Of a stretch of DNA of 62,006 bases, positions 41,676-52,107 are shown in pieces. A program made the position numbers and the translations under genes. The stretch's first letter is position 1. Each line of letters starts with the position of its first letter. Source of the stretch: Azospirillum isscasi. GTDB lineage: Bacteria; Pseudomonadota; Alphaproteobacteria; Azospirillales; Azospirillaceae. The notes beneath the pieces were generated by a model. It was not told the origin of the DNA, did not search any database, and worked only from the letters and a program-made list of their open reading frames with translations. Location of the stretch: contig NZ_JAUJFI010000010.1 of the NCBI RefSeq assembly GCF_030849505.1, positions 1 to 62,006 of the forward strand, given 5' to 3'.

Positions 41676-43235
41676 ATGGTTCATACTTCGCGGCAGACAC
41701 CATTGCCATACGGCATCGGTCAATCAAGGGCGTTAGCTGCGGGGGAGTCTGTGAGCGTACCCGAAGGCAAGGCGACTGACCTTTTGACGAACTACGATCC
41801 CGGCCTTTATTTCGACGAGTTGTTTGGAGGCCGTGATTGCCCAGCCGAACATACGGCGCTGATCCGGCAGAGACTGGCCGGTCTGAACTTCGGGGATCTG
41901 TTGCGGCGGTCGCAGGACGCCGAACGTGAACTGTACAATCTGGGCATCACCTTCCTTGTTTACTCGAACAAGGACGCGGTGGACCGGATCCTCCCCTTCG
42001 ACATCATTCCCCGGGTGATCTCGGCCAAGGAATGGGCGCATCTGGAGGCGGGAATCACCCAGCGCGTGACCGCGCTGAACCTGTTCCTCCACGACATCTA
42101 CCACGACCAGAAGATCCTGAAGGACGGGGTGATTCCCGCCGATCTCGTGCTGGGCAACGGCTGCTTCCGCCCGCAGATGATCGGGCTGGACGTGCCGTTC
42201 GACACCTACATCCACATCATGGGCACGGATCTGGTGCGCGACCGCGAGGGCACCTTCCGGGTGCTGGAGGACAACGGGCGCGTGCCGTCCGGCGTGTCCT
42301 ACGTGGTCGAAAACCGCCACATGATGCAGCGCGTCTTCCCCGACCTGATGCAGGACATCGGCATCCGCCCGGTGGACAACTACGGCCACAAGCTGCTGGA
42401 CGCGATGATGGAGATCGCTCCGCAGGACGTGGCCGACCCGCAGGTCGTGCTGCTGTCGCCCGGCTCCTACAACTCCGCCTATTTCGAGCACATCTTCCTG
42501 GCGCGGGAGATGGGCGTGCCGCTGGTCGAGGGGCGCGATCTGGTGGTGGAGAACGACCGCGTCTACATGAAGACCACCAACGGTCTGGCGCGGGTCGATT
42601 CGATCTACCGCCGCATCGACGACGCCTTCCTCGACCCCAAGGCCTTCAACCCGGACAGCATGCTGGGCGTCCCCGGCATCATGGAAGCCTACCGCAAGGG
42701 CAACGTGGCGCTGGCCAACGCCGTCGGCACCGGTGTCGCCGACGACAAGGCGATCTACTGCTACGTCCCGCGGATGATCAAATACTACCTCGACCAGGAG
42801 GCGATCATCCCCAACGTGGACACGCGCATCTGCCGCGAGGCCGACGCGCTGCAATACACGCTGGACAACCTGGACAAGCTGGTGGTGAAGCCGGTCGGCG
42901 AGGCCGGCGGCTACGGCATCACCATCGGCCCGCGCGCCAGCAGGGAAGAGCTGGCGGATTGCCGGGCCAAGCTGCTGGCCGATCCGTCCAACTACATCAG
43001 CCAGCCGGTGGTGGACCTGTCGGTCTGCCCCACCGTGACCGACGACGGCATCGATCCCCGCCATGTCGATCTGCGGCCCTTCGCCATCACGGGCAAGAAC
43101 ACCTGGGTGCTGCCCGGCGGCCTGACCCGCGTGGCGCTGAAGAAGGGCACGCTGATCGTCAACTCGTCGCAGGGCGGCGGGTCCAAGGACACCTGGGTGC
43201 TCCAGGATGGGGCACAGGAAGGGAGCGCGTCGTGA
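41676..43235 (+). CDS. Circularly permuted ATP-grasp protein
   Basis: This protein is up to 519 residues long and belongs to the circularly permuted ATP-grasp family. It carries YDPGLYFDELFGG, RVLEDNGRVPSGVSYVVENR, LLSPGSYNSAYFEH, VVKPVGEAGGYG and NTWVLPGGLTRVA. ATP-grasp enzymes activate a carboxylate as acyl phosphate and join it to an amine. Genes of this family are regularly followed by an alpha-E gene, as here, in loci predicted to make or modify a peptide-like product. The start is uncertain: ATG 41676 or GTG 41751, whose GGGGGAG is close and which gives the more usual family start. The stop overlaps the alpha-E start as GTGA. Confidence 0.92.
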   Translation: MVHTSRQTPLPYGIGQSRALAAGESVSVPEGKATDLLTNYDPGLYFDELFGGRDCPAEHTALIRQRLAGLNFGDLLRRSQDAERELYNLGITFLVYSNKDAVDRILPFDIIPRVISAKEWAHLEAGITQRVTALNLFLHDIYHDQKILKDGVIPADLVLGNGCFRPQMIGLDVPFDTYIHIMGTDLVRDREGTFRVLEDNGRVPSGVSYVVENRHMMQRVFPDLMQDIGIRPVDNYGHKLLDAMMEIAPQDVADPQVVLLSPGSYNSAYFEHIFLAREMGVPLVEGRDLVVENDRVYMKTTNGLARVDSIYRRIDDAFLDPKAFNPDSMLGVPGIMEAYRKGNVALANAVGTGVADDKAIYCYVPRMIKYYLDQEAIIPNVDTRICREADALQYTLDNLDKLVVKPVGEAGGYGITIGPRASREELADCRAKLLADPSNYISQPVVDLSVCPTVTDDGIDPRHVDLRPFAITGKNTWVLPGGLTRVALKKGTLIVNSSQGGGSKDTWVLQDGAQEGSAS

Positions 43236-44209
43236 ATCTGCTGGCCCGTTACGCCGAATGCATTTTCTGGATGGCGCGCTACATGGAGCGCGCCGAGAAT
43301 CTCGCCCGCATCCTCGACGTGCACGAGACCTTCGCGCGCGACACGCGGGGCATGACCAACTGGTTCTCCATCGTCCAGCTCAACGCCGACGAGAAGGACT
43401 TCTTCAGCCGCCACGACCGCCCCACGGCGGAAGCGGTGGTCCACTACTACATGTTCGACACCCAGCACACGAACTCGCTGGTCTCCATGCTGCGCATGGC
43501 GCGGGAGAACGCCCGCGTCCTGCGCCCCTGGATCTCCACCGAGATGTGGACGCAGATCAACGTGTTCCACAACAAGCTGGTGGAGATGAACGGCAAGGAC
43601 GTGGCCCTGCCCAACCTGTCCAAGGTCTGCACCTGGATCAAGGAGGAGTGCCAGACCCACACCGGCATCACCGAGGGCACCTTCTACCGCGACCAGGGCT
43701 GGTACTTCTACCAGCTCGGCAAGTACATCGAGCGGGCCGACCAGACCACCCGCCTGCTGGACATCAAGTACCACACGCTGCTGCCCTCCCCCGTGGCGGT
43801 CGGCTCGACCCTGGACATGAGCCAGTGGACGACGGTGCTGCGCTCCGCCGCCGGGTACCACGCCTTCCGGCGTGTCTACCCGCGCGGCATGTCGCCCACC
43901 ACGGTCGCCGGCTTCATGATGTTCAACGAAGGGTTTCCGCGGTCCGTTGTGATGTGTGTGCGACAGATCGACGGCCTCTTGACCCGCCTGAAGTCCCGTT
44001 ACACCCTGCGCAACGGCAGTGAGGCGATGGAGAAGGTGGACGAGCTGCTCGGCGCGCTGCTGGCCCGCCCGATCGAGGTTGTGATCCAGGACGGTCTGCA
44101 CGAGTATCTGGACGGGGTGCAGGGCCAGCTTTGCGGGATCACCAACGAGATCGGACGCGCCTTCTTCGGCCAGACCGTCGTCCCCATGACCCAGAGCCAG
44201 TCGCAATAG
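43232..44209 (+). CDS. Alpha-E domain protein
   Basis: This 325-residue all-helical protein opens LLARYAECIFWMARYMERAENLARIL, the standard start of the alpha-E superfamily, and carries WYFYQLGKYIERADQTTRLLD, the second copy of the same helical motif. It has no known enzymatic motif and is proposed to work with the circularly permuted ATP-grasp. The start is a GTG overlapping the preceding stop (GTGA), with AGGAAGGGAG upstream. A transglutaminase-like or proteasome-like third gene, often present in such loci, is absent. Confidence 0.92.
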   Translation: MNLLARYAECIFWMARYMERAENLARILDVHETFARDTRGMTNWFSIVQLNADEKDFFSRHDRPTAEAVVHYYMFDTQHTNSLVSMLRMARENARVLRPWISTEMWTQINVFHNKLVEMNGKDVALPNLSKVCTWIKEECQTHTGITEGTFYRDQGWYFYQLGKYIERADQTTRLLDIKYHTLLPSPVAVGSTLDMSQWTTVLRSAAGYHAFRRVYPRGMSPTTVAGFMMFNEGFPRSVVMCVRQIDGLLTRLKSRYTLRNGSEAMEKVDELLGALLARPIEVVIQDGLHEYLDGVQGQLCGITNEIGRAFFGQTVVPMTQSQSQ

Positions 44210-44240
44210 CCGCCGCCGATCCCCAACAGCCGGACCTCAG

Positions 44241-44267
44241 TCGGTCATCCAGATGTCGGTCATCCAG
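44241..44267. repeat. 15-bp-period duplication across the bpt start codon
   Basis: TCGGTCATCCAG occurs at 44241-44252 and 44256-44267, with the bpt ATG exactly between the two copies. It appears to be a tandem duplication of the first codons of the gene. Confidence 0.65.
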
Positions 44268-44993
44268 CCGCAACTCCGCCCGCTCCAGCAGTTCTTCCGG
44301 TCAGGGCCGATGCCCTGCCCCTACCTGCCGGGGCGGGTGGAGCGCAAGCTGTTCACCCGGCTGTTGGGCCCCTATTCGGCGGAGGTCAACTCCACCCTGT
44401 CGCGCGCCGGCTTCCGGCGCAGCCACGACATCGTCTACCGCCCCGTCTGCCCGAACTGCCAGGCCTGCGTCCCGGTCCGCATCCCGGTGGCCGCCTTCGC
44501 CCCCACCCGGTCGCAGAAGCGCGTCAGCCGCGGCAACGGCGACCTGACCCTGGCGGAAGCACCCGCCGCCGCCACGGCGGAGCAGTACCGGCTGTTCACC
44601 CTGTACCAGAATTCCCGCCACGGCGAATCCGACATGGCGCGCATGGCGATGGCCGACTTCGCCGCCATGATCGACGAGGGCCGGGCCGACACCAGCCTGT
44701 TCGAGGCCCGCGACGCCCAGGGGCGGCTGGTCGGCTGCATGCTGACCGACCGCCTGACCGACGGCTTCTCCGCCGTCTACAGCTTCTACGACCCGCGCCA
44801 GGACCGCCGCAGCCTGGGCACCTTCATGATCCTCAGCCTGCTGGAGCGCGCGCAGGCCGAGGGGCTGCCCTACGTCTATCTCGGCTATTGGATCGAGCAG
44901 AGCCGGAAGATGGCCTACAAGGCGAAGTTCCGCCCGCTGGAGGCGCTGGGCCGGGACGGCTGGTTCCGCCTGCCGAACGATCCGCCCGCCTGA
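44253..44993 (+). CDS. bpt: Aspartate/glutamate leucyltransferase (Bpt)
   Basis: This 246-residue N-end-rule transferase has the N-terminal ATE domain with PCPYLPGRVERKLFTRLLG and a cysteine cluster in RPVCPNCQACVPVRI. The C-terminal GNAT-like half contains YLGYWIEQSRKMAYKAKFRPLE. It adds leucine from Leu-tRNA to proteins with N-terminal Asp or Glu, marking them for ClpS/ClpAP. The ATG at 44253 lies within a small tandem duplication. It is 43 nt after the alpha-E gene and may share its transcript. Confidence 0.93.
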   Translation: MSVIQPQLRPLQQFFRSGPMPCPYLPGRVERKLFTRLLGPYSAEVNSTLSRAGFRRSHDIVYRPVCPNCQACVPVRIPVAAFAPTRSQKRVSRGNGDLTLAEAPAAATAEQYRLFTLYQNSRHGESDMARMAMADFAAMIDEGRADTSLFEARDAQGRLVGCMLTDRLTDGFSAVYSFYDPRQDRRSLGTFMILSLLERAQAEGLPYVYLGYWIEQSRKMAYKAKFRPLEALGRDGWFRLPNDPPA

Positions 44994-45078
44994 CGGCCCG
45001 CCCGGCGGATTGCCTGCGATGGGTATATTGGGGCAATCACGTATAAGGGCTTTCAAACTCTTGCACAACCGGGGCCTC

Positions 45079-45115
45079 CTGCGGAATATTGCCGCAGAAA
45101 ACACCCGTTGGTGTT
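45079..45115. promoter_or_regulatory. Two adjacent palindromes upstream of the TRAP permease genes
   Basis: CTGCGG and CCGCAG flank AATATTG (45079-45097), and AACACC-CGTT-GGTGTT (45100-45115) follows directly. TTGCAC at 45061 may be a -35 element. Two perfect inverted repeats in this otherwise featureless 223-bp leader suggest operators for a regulator of the dctQM genes. Confidence 0.45.
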
Positions 45116-45216
45116 ACCATAAAAGATTGAACCGGCGCCCAGCGCCACCGTTCACAGGGCAACAAAAGGAACGGATCGGGCAGCGACCCGGTCCAAACCA
45201 ACAGGGAGGCTCTCCG

Positions 45217-45756
45217 TTGAGGTTCCTGCTCCAAATCAGCGGGCTGATCGATGCTGTCAACAACGGCATCGGCAAACTCGTCTATTGGCTGGTGCTGGTC
45301 GCCGTGATCGTCAGTTCCGCCAACGCCGTCATCCGCTACAGCCTCCATTACAGCTCCAACGCCTGGCTTGAGCTGCAATGGTATCTCTTCTCCGCGATTT
45401 TCCTGTTGTGCTCGGGCTATACGTTCCTGCGCAACGAACACATCCGGATCGACATCGTGCTTGGCCGCTTCTCCAGGCGTGTTCAGTGCATGGTGGACAT
45501 CTTCGGGATCCTCTTCTTCCTGTTCCCGATGGCCATCCTGATCATGTGGCTGTCCTGGCCGATGTTCTGGGACAGCTTCATCACCAAGGAGATGTCGAGC
45601 GACGCCGGCGGTCTGATCCGCTGGCCGGCCAAGATCCTGGTTCCCGCCGGTTTCTTCCTGCTGACCATGCAGGCGGTGTCCGAGCTGATCAAGCGCATCG
45701 CCTTCCTGGCCGGCCTCACCGACCAGCCCGGCGAGAAGATGCACAGCCACTCCTAA
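45217..45756 (+). CDS. dctQ: TRAP transporter small permease (DctQ)
   Basis: This 179-residue protein has four membrane segments (LVYWLVLVAVIVSSANAVIR, WYLFSAIFLLCSGYTFLRNE with the family RxEH-like HIRIDI, then ILFFLFPMAILIMWL, and ILVPAGFFLLTMQ). DctQ bridges the binding protein and the large permease. The start is a TTG at 45217 with GGGAGG 8 nt upstream; in-frame sequence before it does not look like protein. dctM follows after 18 nt. Confidence 0.92.
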   Translation: MRFLLQISGLIDAVNNGIGKLVYWLVLVAVIVSSANAVIRYSLHYSSNAWLELQWYLFSAIFLLCSGYTFLRNEHIRIDIVLGRFSRRVQCMVDIFGILFFLFPMAILIMWLSWPMFWDSFITKEMSSDAGGLIRWPAKILVPAGFFLLTMQAVSELIKRIAFLAGLTDQPGEKMHSHS

Positions 45757-45774
45757 GAGACCGGGGACCAAACG

Positions 45775-47286
45775 ATGGCTGCCTTCCTCATCGAGAACAT
45801 GGCGCCGCTGATGTTCGCGGCGCTTGTTCTTTTCCTTCTGATGGGTTTCCCCGTCGCCTTCGCGCTCGCCGCGAACGGCCTTCTCTTCGGCCTGATCGGC
45901 ATCGAGCTGGGCCTGCTGACCCCGGCGCTGTTCCAGGCGCTGCCGGAGCGCGTCTTTGGCATCATGCGCAACGACACGCTGCTGGCCATTCCCTTCTTCA
46001 CCTTCATGGGTCTGATCCTCGAACGATCGGGCATGGCCGAGGATCTGCTCGACACGGTCGGACAGCTCTTCGGCCCGCTGCGCGGCGGTCTGGCCTATGC
46101 GGTGATCTTCGTCGGCGCGCTGCTGGCCGCCACGACGGGCGTGGTGGCCGCGTCGGTCATCTCGATGGGGCTGATCTCGCTGCCGATCATGCTGCGCTAC
46201 GGTTATGACCGGCGGCTGGCGTCGGGCGTCATCGCGGCGTCGGGCACGCTGGCCCAGATCATCCCGCCGTCGCTGGTGCTGATCATCCTGGCCGACCAGC
46301 TCGGCCGTTCGGTCGGCGACATGTACGCCGGCGCCCTGGTCCCCGGCCTGGTGCTGACCGGCCTCTACGCCGGCTACATCCTGGTCACCAGCATCGTCCG
46401 GCCGGAATTCGCCCCGGCCCTGCCGCCGGAGGCGCGCTCCCTGCGCGGGTTCCAGCTTCTCCTCCGGGTGCTGACCTCGCTGGTGCCGCCGCTGGTCCTG
46501 ATCTTCCTGGTGCTGGGCACCATCTTCCTCGGCATCGCGACGCCGACGGAGGGCGGCGCCATGGGTGCCGCGGGCGCCATGATCCTGGCGATCATGAAGC
46601 GGCAGCTGAGCTGGTCGCTGATGCGTCAGGCGATGGACACGACGGCGAAGCTGTCCTCCTTCGTGATCTTCATCCTGATCGGCTCGACGGTCTTCGGTCT
46701 GGTGTTCCGCGCCGTGAACGGCGACCTGTGGGTGGAGCATCTGCTGACCAGCCTGCCGGGCGGCGAACTGGGCTTCCTGATCGTCGTCAACATCATGGTC
46801 TTCCTGCTCGCCTTCTTCCTCGACTTCTTCGAGCTGGCCTTCATCATCGTGCCGCTGCTCGCCCCGGTCGCGGAGAAGCTGGGCATCGACCTGATCTGGT
46901 TCGGCGTGCTGCTGGGCGTCAACATGCAGACCTCCTTCATGCATCCGCCCTTCGGCTTCGCCCTGTTCTTCCTGCGAAGCGTCGCACCGCGCGAGGATTA
47001 CAAGGACAAGATCACCGGAAAGATCATCAAAAAGATCACGACCGGCCAGATCTACTGGGGTGCGGTGCCGTTCGTCTGCATCCAGCTGATCATGGTGGCG
47101 CTGGTCATCATGTTCCCGGAGATGGTCTTCTCCGGCCTGGACCGTGGCGAACCGATCGATCTGGACAACGTGAAGATCGAGATCCCGGCCTTCGATGCCG
47201 GCGAGCCTCCGCCGCCCTTCGGCGCGCCGGAACAGCCCGCCGAGGACCCCAACGCCGACCTCATGCGGCAGTTGCAGGGCAAGTAA
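45775..47286 (+). CDS. dctM: TRAP transporter large permease (DctM)
   Basis: This is a 503-residue membrane protein with about twelve segments. Family signatures include FLLMGFPVAFALAANGLLFG, IPFFTFMGLILERSGMAEDLLD, GTLAQIIPPSLVLIILADQ and ATPTEGGAMGAAGAM. It moves a small organic acid into the cell with a sodium or proton gradient. It is longer than standard DctM (about 430) because of a loop near residue 230-250 and a C-terminal tail, features of the subgroup that pairs with Tat-exported binding proteins. Confidence 0.94.
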   Translation: MAAFLIENMAPLMFAALVLFLLMGFPVAFALAANGLLFGLIGIELGLLTPALFQALPERVFGIMRNDTLLAIPFFTFMGLILERSGMAEDLLDTVGQLFGPLRGGLAYAVIFVGALLAATTGVVAASVISMGLISLPIMLRYGYDRRLASGVIAASGTLAQIIPPSLVLIILADQLGRSVGDMYAGALVPGLVLTGLYAGYILVTSIVRPEFAPALPPEARSLRGFQLLLRVLTSLVPPLVLIFLVLGTIFLGIATPTEGGAMGAAGAMILAIMKRQLSWSLMRQAMDTTAKLSSFVIFILIGSTVFGLVFRAVNGDLWVEHLLTSLPGGELGFLIVVNIMVFLLAFFLDFFELAFIIVPLLAPVAEKLGIDLIWFGVLLGVNMQTSFMHPPFGFALFFLRSVAPREDYKDKITGKIIKKITTGQIYWGAVPFVCIQLIMVALVIMFPEMVFSGLDRGEPIDLDNVKIEIPAFDAGEPPPPFGAPEQPAEDPNADLMRQLQGK

Positions 47287-47298
47287 CCGGCCCTTCCC

Positions 47299-47321
47299 CC
47301 CTCTCCCCGCCGGGGAGAGGG
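47299..47321. repeat. REP-like palindrome after dctM
   Basis: CCCTCTCCCCG and CGGGGAGAGGG with a 1-nt centre form an 11-bp stem. It resembles the palindromic ends of the dispersed 139-bp elements but with CCCC instead of CCC in the core. Confidence 0.55.
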
Positions 47322-47356
47322 TTCAGGGAGAGGGGTATGGTTCCGGCAACAAAAAA

Positions 47357-47379
47357 GCCCCGCTTGCGCGGGGCTTTTT
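47357..47379. terminator. Bidirectional intrinsic terminator between dctM and dctP
   Basis: GCCCCGC-TTGC-GCGGGGC is a perfect 7-bp stem flanked by AAAAAA on the left and TTTTT on the right. It works for both of the convergent genes and is the clearest terminator in the window. Confidence 0.92.
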
Positions 47380-47397
47380 CGTGTTCGGCCTGTTTCC

Positions 47398-48684
<1,287 letters not shown>

Positions 48685-48858
48685 TCACACGGATCTGTGG
48701 TGACCATGCGCGTGCCTCCCCTGATGCCCGATGTTCCGCCGGCCCTGACGCCCCGTTCGGGGCACCGCTTCGGCTGACGGCACCGAGTCCGTTTTGATGG
48801 CATGACTATGCCGGAATCGCGGGGCAGTGTTCAAGTCCGAGCATGGCTCGGTCCTACC

Positions 48859-48884
48859 AATTCGGGAATTTTCCGTCCCGAATT
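48859..48884. promoter_or_regulatory. Inverted repeat AATTCGGGA-N8-TCCCGAATT
   Basis: This is a perfect 9-bp inverted repeat with an 8-nt spacer, AT-richer than its surroundings. It could be a protein-binding site for dctP control, although it lies 360 bp upstream, or a second stem of the parC terminator. Confidence 0.4.
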
Positions 48885-48885
48885 C

Positions 48886-48920
48886 CGCCAAAAGTGAAAC
48901 GGGGGGCCGTCAGCCCCCCG
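48886..48920 (-). terminator. Intrinsic terminator of parC
   Basis: CGGGGGGC and GCCCCCCG pair around a 5-nt loop (48900-48920). Read on the minus strand the stem is followed by GTTTCACTTTT. It lies 13 nt after the parC stop. Confidence 0.7.
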
Positions 48921-48933
48921 ATTGCGCGCAACC

Positions 48934-51192
<2,259 letters not shown>

Positions 51193-51210
51193 GGCGAGTG
51201 GATACCAAAT

Positions 51211-51939
51211 CTAGCCGCGGCGCGCCACCGCGTTCGCGTAACGTTCTCTTAATCGCAGGCGGGCGGGCGGCAGGGGGCCGTTCAGCAGGTGGCGCTCCAG
51301 GAAATGGCCGGTCAGGCGCAGCCCCTCCTCCACCGCCTGCGGCCCGCCGCCGCCCAGCCCGATGAGGAATCCGGGCAGCGGCAGCAGCCGGTCGCGGTAG
51401 GGTTCCCCGGCGGACGCCGACACCGCGCGCCCGGTGCGCGGGCTGACATAGGCGAGGTAATCGTTCGCCCCCGTCACCGCGCAGCGGTCGAGATCCAGCC
51501 CGAATCCAAGCTCGGCCAGCAGCCCGACCTCCCACCGCACGTAGGATTCGGCCCAGGCGTCGCCGCCCAGCAGGCCGAACAGGGCCAGCAGGCCGTCGAA
51601 CAGCGCGGGGTGCGGCTGGTGCTCCGGCAGGGTGGCTTCGAGCAGCGCGCAGGCGGCGGTCAAGGTCGCGAGTCGCAACGGGTCGTCCAGAAAAGCGGCG
51701 GAATAGCCGTGCACCGCCTCCACGGTCAGGGTGCCGAGATGCTCCGGCAGGCGCCCGCGCCAGCGCGCCGACACCAGCGTGCCCGGCTCCAGCGCCGCCC
51801 GCATCCGGCTGGACCGCCCGCCCATGACCATGCCGGCGTGCCGCCCGTGCTCCCGAGTCAGCAGGGTGGCGACCGCCGAGGTCTCGCCATGCGGCCGCGC
51901 CGACAGCACAACGGCTTGATCGGACCATTCCATGCCCAT
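51211..51939 (-). CDS. recO: DNA repair protein RecO
   Basis: This 242-residue protein has an N-terminal OB-fold (MEWSDQAVVLSARPHGET, then VATLLTREHGRHAGMV and GTLVSARWRGR) and a helical C-terminal part with YVRWEVGLLAELGFGLDLDRCAVTG. RecO loads RecA with RecFR in gap repair. Either ATG (51939 or 51933) can use GAGGAAGC; the second has the more usual spacing. It diverges from the GGDEF-EAL gene. Confidence 0.94.
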   Translation of the reverse strand: MGMEWSDQAVVLSARPHGETSAVATLLTREHGRHAGMVMGGRSSRMRAALEPGTLVSARWRGRLPEHLGTLTVEAVHGYSAAFLDDPLRLATLTAACALLEATLPEHQPHPALFDGLLALFGLLGGDAWAESYVRWEVGLLAELGFGLDLDRCAVTGANDYLAYVSPRTGRAVSASAGEPYRDRLLPLPGFLIGLGGGGPQAVEEGLRLTGHFLERHLLNGPLPPARLRLRERYANAVARRG

Positions 51940-52107
51940 GCTTCCTCACGTTGACGGCGCACAGCCGGTTCGCCCATGGCGTCCGGAACGGTCCCGACGC
52001 GCCCGCGGGGCGGGTCCGGTCATCTTTTCCACCAGCATGACGCAAATCCTTCGCAAGGGGGCTTCATTTCTCATTCACCATTCGGGCACTATGGTGCGGG
52101 GCGCAGA

